Below are positions 10,926 to 18,546 of a stretch of DNA of 64,000 nt, piece by piece. Below the pieces are notes generated by a model. That model did no database searches. It had not been told where the DNA came from and was given only the letters and a program-made list of their open reading frames with translations. The DNA is from Rhipicephalus microplus (lineage: Eukaryota > Arthropoda > Arachnida > Ixodida > Ixodidae): the NCBI RefSeq assembly GCF_043290135.1, contig NC_134701.1, forward strand, positions 101,654,702-101,718,701, written 5' to 3'. How positions within the stretch are numbered: position 1 is the first letter of the stretch; every line of letters begins with the position of its first letter. Position numbers and translations under genes: made by a program.

Positions 10926-12195
10926 TGGGCACGGTGGAGCGGCAACGATGCGGTCGCTCAGAAATCCGATTTTGCTTTTTGTGCAGTTAGTCGCCTGGTT
11001 TGGAACATTACCACCGCGTGCGAATCCAGCGCGTGCCAACTACTCTTCACCGGTGTTGCTGGCGGCCCCGATCTGGATGAACACGCCCCTGCGTCATCTG
11101 CCACTATCTGACGGTGGCATCCTTTCCATCGTCACCTGGTCCACAACACTGCGGGCGACTGCAGCGACGCAAGAGCATATAAAGACCACGGAATTCTCCT
11201 GTTCCTTCAGTGGGCACGGTGGAGCGGCAACGATGCGGTCGCTCAGAAATCCGATTTTGCTTTTTGTGCAGGTCAGTAAACCTCCTTCTCTCTACTGTAA
11301 GCGAACCAGTAACGTCTGTCTGCTGCTCCTACCGTGCCCAAGTGTCATATTTGAATGTGTGTGCGAATGCGTGCATGTCACAAAGCTTCTACTATGTTGT
11401 GGAGACGTTGAACTAAACCCTGGCCCTGCAAATACTAACAAAGAAATACTAGACGCGATCGCTAAGCTATCTGAAAAAGGTGATCACCGTCACGATGAGC
11501 TAATGGAAGCTCTTGCCGACCTAAAGACTAAACAGGAGGCATTAGCGCAAACTGTTGCTGATTTAACGGAAAGGTTGTCGGCGGTGGAAGCTTTCGTCGA
11601 GTCATGCGACGGTTCTGCAGTAGTCAGTGATGTGCCACGTCTAATCGCTGAAACTGTCAAGGTGCAAGGCCAGACACTCAGTGCCCGACTGGACGATCTT
11701 GAAGACAGGTCCAGACGAGAGAACGTATTGTTTTTTGGTATATCGGACAGCCCTAATGAGACGTGGGCTCAGTCTGAAGGCCATGTTCGTGATCTACTCT
11801 CCCGACACCTTGACATGCACATTTCTGACTCCGAAGTTTCCCGAGCACATAGGTTAGGAAGTTACGCCGCTAAAAAAGCTCGGCCAATTATCGTCAAATT
11901 TTCGTCATTTAAGGTTAGAGATGCTATCCTGATGCAGAGACAAAAATTCAAAGGAACTGGTGTATCAGCTAGCGAAGATTTTTGCAAAAGCACGCGAAAC
12001 TCAAGGAAGAAATTAATGGAATTTGCTAAGGCAGCCGGGCAACCGTATTTGCTACGCGTTAACAAACTGGTCATGAACAAGAAAACTTACGTTTACTGCG
12101 CAGAAAGCGACAGCGTTCGCGAAATCAATTCACCCCAAGCTAAGGACAAAGAACCCTCTCTACCTGCACGTGCTGACACTTCTAGCACCTCATAG
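10663..12195 (+). CDS. LINE ORF1: promoter-encoded leader, 2A motif, coiled coil and RRM-type RNA-binding core
   Basis: In-frame ATGs at 10663, 10948 and 11233 all read into one frame ending TAG at 12193-12195 (510, 415 or 320 codons). I list the first; the one used depends on the transcription start. The leader begins [13 protein letters not shown], hydrophobic and signal-like. It ends [14 protein letters not shown], a 2A motif that would release the downstream 256 aa starting at Pro. A heptad-like region ([17 protein letters not shown]...[11 protein letters not shown]) suggests a coiled coil. [10 protein letters not shown] begins an L1-ORF1-like RRM, and [18 protein letters not shown] plus [11 protein letters not shown] fit the C-terminal domain. 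Likely role: nucleic-acid-binding chaperone of the retrotransposition particle. Confidence 0.8.
   Translation: MRSLRNPILLFVQLVAWFGTLPPRANPARANYSSPVLLAAPIWMNTPLRHLPLSDGGILSIVTWSTTLRATAATQEHIKTTEFSCSFSGHGGAATMRSLRNPILLFVQLVAWFGTLPPRANPARANYSSPVLLAAPIWMNTPLRHLPLSDGGILSIVTWSTTLRATAATQEHIKTTEFSCSFSGHGGAATMRSLRNPILLFVQVSKPPSLYCKRTSNVCLLLLPCPSVIFECVCECVHVTKLLLCCGDVELNPGPANTNKEILDAIAKLSEKGDHRHDELMEALADLKTKQEALAQTVADLTERLSAVEAFVESCDGSAVVSDVPRLIAETVKVQGQTLSARLDDLEDRSRRENVLFFGISDSPNETWAQSEGHVRDLLSRHLDMHISDSEVSRAHRLGSYAAKKARPIIVKFSSFKVRDAILMQRQKFKGTGVSASEDFCKSTRNSRKKLMEFAKAAGQPYLLRVNKLVMNKKTYVYCAESDSVREINSPQAKDKEPSLPARADTSSTS
10893..10926 (+). promoter_or_regulatory. TATA box plus initiator in monomer 1
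   Basis: TATAAA at 10893-10898 lies 31 bp upstream of the A (10924) in TTCAGT, an arthropod initiator (TCAGT). A start here would give an RNA beginning with the next monomer (AGTGGGCACGG), which is also how the inserted copy begins near 10639. The spacing is the textbook one. Confidence 0.65.
10926..11210 (+). repeat. 5' promoter monomer 2 (285 bp)
   Basis: Same sequence and phase as monomer 1. It contains its own in-frame ATG (10948) in the context AACGATGC, and its own TATA and initiator at the 3' end. Confidence 0.9.
11178..11211 (+). promoter_or_regulatory. TATA box plus initiator in monomer 2
   Basis: TATAAA at 11178-11183 and the A of TTCAGT at 11209, again 31 bp apart. The first ATG downstream is 11233, giving the shortest ORF1 leader. 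Confidence 0.65.
11211..11271 (+). repeat. Partial third monomer joined to the ORF1 body
   Basis: About 60 bp of the monomer start, ending CTTTTTGTGCAG. The text then changes from TTAGTCGCC (monomers 1 and 2) to GTCAGTAAACC. The change point falls directly after a pyrimidine-rich CAG, and CAG|GTCAGT looks like a splice donor, so a splicing history is possible. Confidence 0.8.
11404..11427 (+). other. 2A ribosome-skipping motif in ORF1
   Basis: Encodes DVELNPGP, matching the D-x-E-x-NPG|P consensus. The split would be between Gly (11422-11424) and Pro (11425-11427). 2A-like motifs at ORF1 N-termini are known in some CR1/L2-type and trypanosome LINEs. Function here is inferred from the consensus. 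Confidence 0.8.
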
Positions 12196-12255
12196 CTACG
12201 CCCGTCTCGTTGCTGCGCAGGAAACGCTTCTTTTTTCTTTTCTAATGTGCGCAGC
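12193..12255 (+). promoter_or_regulatory. Single UAG between in-frame ORF1 and ORF2, possible readthrough site
   Basis: ORF1 ends TCA TAG and the same frame continues CTA CGC CCG without another stop into ORF2. No in-frame ATG lies between the UAG and the endonuclease N-terminus. UAG followed by CUA is a context associated with leakiness. GCTGCGCA (12212-12219) and TGCGCAGC (12248-12255) can form an 8-bp stem starting 17 nt after the stop. Reinitiation or a non-AUG start remain alternatives. Confidence 0.5.
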
Positions 12256-15009
12256 GTCCTGAATAAACGCGTCGAACTGTCTTCTGCTATTGATTCCTGT
12301 TCCGCTGATATTGTTGGTCTGACAGAGACTTGGCTTTCTACAAAAGTAAGAAATGAAGAAATATTGGATTGTGAGAAGCACTACAAATTTTACCGATGCG
12401 ACCGCGATTACCGGTCTGGTGGGGGTGTTCTGCTGGCGGTTGCCGATAATCTTGCCTCTCATATTATTCCTGTTATGTCTTCACTTGAACTTGTTTGTGT
12501 TCGCGTGCTCATTGATTCTCGCGAAATAATATTTTGTATTTGCTATCGATCACCAACTGCATCATCATCCTTTTGCAATGACTTGCATGATGTTGTCAAT
12601 CAGCTGTTCGTCAGATACCCGAGATCACCTTTGTTCATTCTTGGCGATTTCAACTTTCCCGACATCATGTGGGAAAGAGACCCGGTTACCTTAAAGCACA
12701 ACTCAGGTGAAAGTAGGGAATTTTTGAATTTTTGTCACGACTTCAACTTTACCCAGCTTGTTGACTTTCCTACTCGCGTTACTCCCACTTCCGCTAGCGT
12801 ATTAGATCTAGTACTTACCAGTACACCTGACCTAGCTTCACCCTTCACTCATCTACCGGGAATTAGCGACCATTGCATAATCCACTTCACAATAAAAGCA
12901 CGGGTTTCCATCAAGAAAAGAACAAAAATTATCCAAGACTATAGCAAAGCGGACTTTCATGGAATGAATACAGAGTTACAATCTTTTGTTGACCTATTCT
13001 TTGCTGGTTTTGAGCAGCGATCTGTTGAACAGAACTGGCTAGACTATAAGAACAAACTGCTAGCCCTAATTGACCGATTTGTACCTAAGAGAAAAGTTTC
13101 ATCGAATCCTCGTTCTCCGTGGTTCAATAACACGTTGAAACGCATGCGCAATAAAAAGAAGCGGCTATTCAGACGCGCCAAATCAACAGCCAGAACAGAC
13201 CATTGGTCTTTTTATCAGACATTTAACAGAGAATTCTGTACTGCGCTTTCGAAAGCCAAAAAAGTATTTTTCGATGAAACTCTTCCTTCGCTGCTGCGCT
13301 CTAATCCACGTAAGTTTTGGAGCATCATTAGCGGAACTACAACGCGACATATCCAATTAATACAGTCTGATGTCCCAGTCGCTCTTAGCGAGTGCTGCAA
13401 CGTTCTGAGTAATGTATTTGCTGCACACTTTCAGAACAGCATCCCAACTATATTTCCACAGTTAACAAGCACCGATTTCTTGCCAATGGACCCTATTATC
13501 ATTGATGCAGTTGGTGTCGAAAAACTTGTTGGAAACTTGACAGTGTCATCATCAGCTGGTCCAGATTGCATTTCGTCAAAAATGTTGAAGTGTACTCAAG
13601 TCTATTCTTCTTTAATATTGTCAAAACTTTTTGAACAGTCATTACAGACGTCCACACTGCCATCTGACTGGAAGACTGGGAAGGTGGTCCCTGTGCATAA
13701 ATCTGGTGATGTACATTCCCCCAATAACTACCGTCCCATATCGTTAACATCCATTCCAGTGAAAATCTTAGAGCATGTCATTTACTCGCACCTCATTGAA
13801 TTCCTTGAATCTAATTCCTTCTTTAGCATTTATCAGCATGGCTTCCGTAAGACAGTTTCATGCGAAACACAGTTGCTGTGTTTTACTAACGACTTGTTTA
13901 TTAACGCAGATCTTGAATTTGATACTGACTGCATATACTTAGATTTCGCTAAAGCATTTGACTCCGTTTCACACGCACTAATCATTTTCAAACTTACTCA
14001 GCTTAACATCGACCCCAATGTACTTACATGGATTAAAGAATTCCTCTCTAACCGCAGCCAGTACGTGACAGCTAATAATTTTTGTTCACCTAATTCCGCA
14101 GTATCATCTGGTGTACCGCAAGGGTCCGTTTTAGGGCCACTCCTTTTCTTAATTTACATTAATGATCTTCCTTCTTGTGTTTCTTCTTCTACTGTCCGAC
14201 TCTTTGCAGACGACTGCGTCCTCTACCAGAAAATAACCAGTCATGTCGATCACCTTAACCTTCAACGCGACCTAGATAGCATATTCGCATGGTGTAACAC
14301 ATGGTTCATGACACTTAACATATCTAAATGCAAGAGCATGCAAGTTTCACGTCGCACTACCACCCACTGTCCGCGTACTTATTCCCTCAATAACATTCCA
14401 TTACCATCTGTTGACAATTACAAATACCTTGGTGTTCACATATCTTCTAATCTTTCCTGGAATAAACACACAGAATATGTGATTAACAACGCTAACCGCA
14501 TGCTTGGTTATCTGCGCCGTAACTTTTCCTCTGCGCCATCGTCACTCAAGTTAACACTGTATAAAACATTGGTCAGACCAAAATTAGAGTACGCATGCGC
14601 CATATGGGACCCAACTCATGCCATTCTCATTCAATCTCTCGAAACCACTCAGAATCGCGCAGCACGTTTCATTTTATCGAATTATTCACGTCATTCCAGT
14701 GTCACATCCATGAAGAGCACCCTAAACTTGCCTGATCTTTCATTGCGCCGCACATTGTCTCGCCTTAACCTTTTTCACAAAATCTATCATTATAACAGCC
14801 ATTTGAAGGACGCCCTGTTTCATCCACCTCGCTTCATATCACCAAGGATGGATCATCGCTTTAAGGTGGGCCTACCATCCTGTCGCACCAGACTATATAA
14901 TGATTCATTCGTGCCAAGGACAAGCGCCGCCTGGAACCACCTTCCCGCCTCCATCGCCTGTATAACGGACCAAAAAGACTTCAAGCTCGCCATACATGAT
15001 GCCCTGTAG
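12196..15009 (+). CDS. LINE ORF2: AP endonuclease and reverse transcriptase
   Basis: Open from 12196 (937 codons), with no AUG near the start. The domain begins at NVRSVLNKRVELSSAI and continues DIVGLTETWL (catalytic Glu region), FILGDFNFPDIMW and GISDHCIIHF (SDH motif), all of the APE endonuclease fold. RT motifs: VVPVHKSGD, NNYRPISLTSI, IYLDFAKAFDSVSH, GVPQGSVLGPLLFLIYIND, RLFADDCVLY (catalytic FADD) and YKYLGVHISSNLSW. There is no RNase H. The protein nicks target DNA and copies the LINE RNA in place. The frame stays intact to TAG at 15007-15009. Confidence 0.93.
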   Translation, partial: LRPSRCCAGNASFFFSNVRSVLNKRVELSSAIDSCSADIVGLTETWLSTKVRNEEILDCEKHYKFYRCDRDYRSGGGVLLAVADNLASHIIPVMSSLELVCVRVLIDSREIIFCICYRSPTASSSFCNDLHDVVNQLFVRYPRSPLFILGDFNFPDIMWERDPVTLKHNSGESREFLNFCHDFNFTQLVDFPTRVTPTSASVLDLVLTSTPDLASPFTHLPGISDHCIIHFTIKARVSIKKRTKIIQDYSKADFHGMNTELQSFVDLFFAGFEQRSVEQNWLDYKNKLLALIDRFVPKRKVSSNPRSPWFNNTLKRMRNKKKRLFRRAKSTARTDHWSFYQTFNREFCTALSKAKKVFFDETLPSLLRSNPRKFWSIISGTTTRHIQLIQSDVPVALSECCNVLSNVFAAHFQNSIPTIFPQLTSTDFLPMDPIIIDAVGVEKLVGNLTVSSSAGPDCISSKMLKCTQVYSSLILSKLFEQSLQTSTLPSDWKTGKVVPVHKSGDVHSPNNYRPISLTSIPVKILEHVIYSHLIEFLESNSFFSIYQHGFRKTVSCETQLLCFTNDLFINADLEFDTDCIYLDFAKAFDSVSHALIIFKLTQLNIDPNVLTWIKEFLSNRSQYVTANNFCSPNSAVSSGVPQGSVLGPLLFLIYINDLPSCVSSSTVRLFADDCVLYQKITSHVDHLNLQRDLDSIFAWCNTWFMTLNISKCKSMQVSRRTTTHCPRTYSLNNIPLPSVDNYKYLGVHISSNLSWNKHTEYVINNANRMLGYLRRNFSSAPSSLKLTLYKTLVRPKLEYACAIWDPTHAILIQSLETTQNRAARFILSNYSRHSSVTSMKSTLNLPDLSLRRTLSRLNLFHKIYHYNSHLKDALFHPPRFISPRMDHRFKVGLPSCRTRLYNDSFVPRTSAAWNHLPASIACITDQKDFKLAIHDAL

Positions 15010-15150
15010 AATTTTTCTTTTTTTCCTGTTTTCTGTTTTTTTTTAACTTTTTAACTGCACTTACGATTGTTCAAACCACTCCTTTCTGTAGTGCCTTCGG
15101 GCCTTGAAAGTACCTTTAATAAATAAATAAATAAATAAATAAATAAACAG
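15010..15150 (+). repeat. LINE 3' UTR with TAAA microsatellite tail
   Basis: A short 3' UTR with T-rich runs ends in TTTAATAAATAAATAAAT repeats (about 15115-15147), typical simple-repeat tails of CR1/L2/Jockey-type LINEs. The final AACAG (15146-15150) matches the left flank. Confidence 0.8.
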
Positions 15151-16419
15151 CGAAAGGATAATTGGATCGGCCCGCTCATCGACATGCTCTCTGACCCATC
15201 CGCAACGCCATCCACGCGTGCATTGCGTCGTCAAGCTCGCCATTTCGCCATTCGTGACGGCCTCCTACACCGACGCAATTACGACGCCGACGGCCGGCAG
15301 TGGTTACTCGTGATACCCCGCAGTCTGCGGTCAGAGATATGTGAATCATTCCATTCTGATCCGCAATGCGCGCACTCTGGGGTATTCAAAACCTACCATC
15401 GCATTCGACAACGCTACTTCTGGCGCGGGATGTACCGCTATGTGCAGCAGTTCGTTCGCTCTTGCCTCACTTGCCAACGCCGTAAACCGTCAGCCCACAT
15501 GTCGCACGCCAGTCTACAACCGTTACCTTGCCCTGACCATCCCTTTGGGCGCGTAGGTATCGATTTGTATGGAGCACTTCCTCTGACGTCGGCTGGTAAC
15601 CGCTGGGCCATCGTTGCCGTTGACCATTTAACGCGATACGCCGAAACCGCCGCTCTCCCTGCGGCTGCTGCGCGCGATGTTGCGTCCTTCCTGCTGCATC
15701 GATTTATACTGCGCCACGGACCACCCCAAGAGCTTCTCAGCGATCGAGGCCGTGTCTTCTTGTCGGAAGTCGTCGAAGCCATTCTGACGGAGTGCCATTC
15801 TGTCCACCGCAAAACTACTGCTTACCACCCACAGACGAATGGCCTCACCGAACGCTTTAACCGCACCCTCGGCGACATGCTTTCTATGTACGTCGCTGCC
15901 AACCACACTAATTGGGATAATATACTGCCCTTCGTCACCTACGCCTACAACACCGCCCCTCAGAGCACGACTGGTTTTTCACCTTTCTACTTGCTGTACG
16001 GAAGGCACCCGTCGCACACCATGGACACGATACTCCCGTACACGCCGGATCCATCTGAGTGTACACCTATTTCCGAGACAGCCAGGCTTGCTGAAGAGTG
16101 TCGCGAGCTTGCCAAGACTTTTACGACGCAAGATCAAGAGCGGCAGAAGAGTATCCGTGATCGCTCCACCACTTCTGAGCCCATGTTCCTTTCTGGTGCG
16201 CTTGTATGGCTCTCGACCCCAACCTCTGCCGCTGGCCCCTCTTCCAAACTACGTCCCAAATACGAAGGCCCCTACCGTGTCATCGAGCGCACCTCACCCT
16301 TCAACTATCTGATTGAACCCGTTGAACAATCTTCGGACATGCGCCGCCGTGGGCGAGACATCGTCAACGTGGAGCGCCTGAAGGCTTATTATGACCCGCT
16401 AATAATAACAAGCTGTTAG
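15151..16419 (+). CDS. pol: Pol polyprotein 3' part: integrase
   Basis: Resumes the pol frame directly after the LINE tail. H2C2 zinc region: HSDPQCAH, then CLTCQRRK. Catalytic core: VGIDLYGALP (first Asp), LLSDRGRVFLS (second Asp), then a PQTNGLTERFNRTL block carrying the Glu. A C-terminal GPY/F module (KYEGPYRVIERTSPFNYLIE) is present and no chromodomain is seen. The frame ends TAG just before the right LTR. It integrates cDNA of the element. It is open throughout, but in this copy the LINE separates it from protease and RT. Confidence 0.93.
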   Translation, partial: RKDNWIGPLIDMLSDPSATPSTRALRRQARHFAIRDGLLHRRNYDADGRQWLLVIPRSLRSEICESFHSDPQCAHSGVFKTYHRIRQRYFWRGMYRYVQQFVRSCLTCQRRKPSAHMSHASLQPLPCPDHPFGRVGIDLYGALPLTSAGNRWAIVAVDHLTRYAETAALPAAAARDVASFLLHRFILRHGPPQELLSDRGRVFLSEVVEAILTECHSVHRKTTAYHPQTNGLTERFNRTLGDMLSMYVAANHTNWDNILPFVTYAYNTAPQSTTGFSPFYLLYGRHPSHTMDTILPYTPDPSECTPISETARLAEECRELAKTFTTQDQERQKSIRDRSTTSEPMFLSGALVWLSTPTSAAGPSSKLRPKYEGPYRVIERTSPFNYLIEPVEQSSDMRRRGRDIVNVERLKAYYDPLIITSC

Positions 16420-16455
16420 GTCGCCAGGCGGCTCCCTCTTCGACCCCGGGGTAAT

Positions 16456-16613
16456 TGTAGCGAAGCCTCCGAACTATGAAATGGGTCGAACTCTTGCGTA
16501 CCTTCTAGTCGGGCTACCCAAGAAGGACGCCGCTCGTGCTGAGAGCCCGTGCTTTGCTGTGACTGTCGCCATTGCATATTCTCGCTCGTTGCCGGCTAAT
16601 AAACGCCTTAACA
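16456..16613 (+). repeat. 3' LTR of gypsy element
   Basis: 158 bp, matching the 5' LTR except at two positions. A short G-rich stretch (CCCCGGGGTAAT) directly before it is the only polypurine-tract candidate, and a poor one. Confidence 0.92.
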
Positions 16614-16617
16614 CAAG
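16614..16617. repeat. Target-site duplication CAAG, right copy
   Basis: Follows the CA end of the 3' LTR and equals 6832-6835. Confidence 0.75.
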
Positions 16618-17583
16618 CAATATATTGGAATCCCTTCAACAATAATACCGATTGCCTAAACATCTTTTTTTGTAACCAGAAACATTCTTGCTTTTATTTT
16701 TCTTGGCAGTTAGTTTTCTTAAGATGAAAAGGTAGACTAGTTGGTCTTCTTTACAGCAGTTTAGGTTCAAGGAAAAACATTCAAACCCAAGCCAACATTT
16801 AAATACTACTGCATTTTGACAATGGTGTTCATTTTCTGGCGTTTGCTTAAGTTCGCATCTCCTGAAAGTGCCTTCTGTCAAAAGCAAGTTTGCCATATAT
16901 CCTTCGTACATAACCTGGAAACCGGCTCTTCTCATAGAAAAAGAAAGCTTGAAAGATACCATGTTTTGTGGGAATTTTTTTTCGTCCAAAGCAGTCTGTG
17001 GGTAATATCTATGCTGAATCTTTTTACTTCGAGCCAGAGTTTATAAGGTGCACACACATGCTTTTGTAAGTGTAATAGTTGTGTGCTTACCAGAAACGTT
17101 GAATATATTTGAAAAGTAATGCATGGTTTCCTATAAAACCAGCATTCAAATTGCAGCAAATGTCATTATTTAAACGACGTGCACCTCATAGTGTCACCAT
17201 GTTATATTTCTGGAGACAATTTCATTAGCATAAAAAGTGTGTCAAGCAATGCTTGAATATAGCTTGCTGATTCATAGGAACACAAATGTAGTGTTTCAAA
17301 AGTGGACAATAGAAAGCTTTTTCGTTTTTTTATACTTTGCCTCCTTTATGGAATTTTGCAGAACTCATTCGCAAGTGTATTTTGATTACACTGCTATAGA
17401 AGTGGAGCCAAACTGAAGCGACACCTGTCATTAACCAGACCACATGCCTGTATCATAGTGCATATGTAATGTTTATTGCTTTGTTATAAATTGAGATAGT
17501 CAGCACTGCCATTAAAATTGATGTTGGATTAACATTACGCCTGCTAAGGTTCTTTTTTTCAAAGGAATTTCAACGCCTGGTGT
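16618..17583. other. Intronic A+T-rich spacer
   Basis: No gene or repeat is recognised. Frames on the two strands overlap and lack family features. Confidence 0.45.
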
Positions 17584-17880
17584 TGCTGTGTGGTATAATG
17601 CCTGACTGCCACTTAGAATCCTTACGTTTGATTCCTGCTGTGATCCTTTATTTATTGATTGCATCGTCAAGTCAATGTCACTGACATTAGATTTTTAATA
17701 TTGCTCTCACAATCAAAATGCCAATGCCTGTTCTTCCCATGCCTAGACAGATGTAAACTGTCAATCACCTGCGGTGCATACCGTGGCTCGTAGTATATGC
17801 AAGTATGTGCCACCCATGCCTTGCAGAAAAATTTGGCCGATGTATGCAACAGGATTTTCACTTTAGTCTTGTCATGACCG
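17584..17880 (+). mobile_element. Possible tRNA-derived SINE
   Basis: GTGGTATAATGCCTGACTGCC followed by CGTTTGATTCCTGC resembles A- and B-box promoters of a tRNA-derived SINE in plus orientation. The body to about 17880 contains CCGTGGCTCGTAGTATATGC, which resembles repeat text I associate with ticks. Boundaries are uncertain and no target duplication was found. Confidence 0.4.
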
Positions 17881-18034
17881 GACAGTTGTATTTGTCAAGA
17901 CCTCTTACCCCATACCAATTTTGGTCTACAGCAAGCTAAGAAAAGCTTTTCATGTAATAAATTCTTTGCAGTCAGTAAAATAATTGTTCAAATTAAAGTT
18001 CTTTGTTACAGCATATGTAATTCTTATTTTTCAG

Positions 18035-18546
18035 ATTTTGAGCAGAACACTACGTGGCTGCTGGACATCCTTCGATACATGCTACAACAACAGCAATAAG
18101 TTATAAATATATTGCTAAAACACTGTCTTACACATCAGTAACACCATGTGCCCCCACTCTTATCCAGCAGCCTTCATGAGCTTGGAAGGGCTCCTTGAAT
18201 TTGATGAAAAATTGGACAAAGAAGCGTTGAATACTTTGGTAGGTTTACATCTCTTCAGATGCAGATTACTTTTCTAGTACAAAGAAGGCTGTATTTAGGA
18301 TTCTTCATATTTCCTCGCTTGAATTTTTTTGTGCGTACTGAGTTCATATATTGCATATCTTTTTTGATTCTGGTGCACTTGTGCAGGTGAGCGAGTTTAT
18401 GGAGCTCTGAGGAAGTGATGGGAACTAGGCAACAAAACGAATGCTTGCATACTGCAAGACAGATGAGGTGGCTGCCAAGTTTGCGTGGATGGCACGCAAA
18501 GAAAAACTCAGTTTCTCAGCCCTCAAAATCGCTAAAGTAGTCAGAG
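18035..18546 (+). pseudogene. DUF4806-type protein, 3' exons with in-frame stops
   Basis: Exon 3 starts 18035 after TTTTTCAG and reads FEQNTTWLLDILRYMLQQQQ, then TAA (18097). Its entry phase fits the exit of exon 2. Its donor is degraded (CAGCAATAAG). Exon 4 (18171-18238) reads FMSLEGLLEFDEKLDKEALN and ends TTG|GTAGGT. Exon 5 (18387-18546) starts VSEFMEL, then has TGA (18408) where a Gly of the 'LGG' motif is expected, and TAG at 18426. It continues ATKRMLAYCKTDEVAAKFAW and LSFSALKIAKVV, the core of the DUF4806 domain, to AGAG|GTAAGC. Two stops in conserved positions and a lost donor indicate a pseudogene, unless these are sequencing errors. Confidence 0.6.

Larger units (their letters stand above)
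10632..15145 (+). mobile_element. Full-length CR1/L2-Jockey-like LINE inserted in gypsy pol
   Basis: The insertion separates ...ACCGAACAG from CGAAAGGATAATTGG of the same pol reading frame. A short AACAG repeat at both edges (10627-10631 and 15146-15150) is the likely target duplication. Order: 9 extra bases, two complete 285-bp monomers and a partial third, ORF1 with a 2A motif, UAG, ORF2 (AP endonuclease and RT), a short 3' UTR and a TAAA-repeat tail. Both ORFs are open, and the monomers at the 5' end argue for a full-length, recently active copy. Clade assignment is by motif style only. Confidence 0.9.
6836..16613 (+). mobile_element. Ty3/gypsy LTR retrotransposon, complete, with nested LINE
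   Basis: Two 158-bp LTRs flank gag and pol (protease, RT, RNase H, integrase). A foreign LINE at 10632-15145 interrupts it, so the element's own length is about 5.26 kb. There is no env frame. Flanking CAAG duplications show that both ends are intact. The LTRs differ at two positions in 158 (a G/C near 6889 and a C/G near 6910), so insertion is fairly recent. It lies in the large intron of the DUF4806-type gene, same strand. Confidence 0.93.

Noticed and set aside
15115..15150. Short regular repeats as a CRISPR-like array
   Set aside because: Simple TAAA tail of the LINE, with no spacers.
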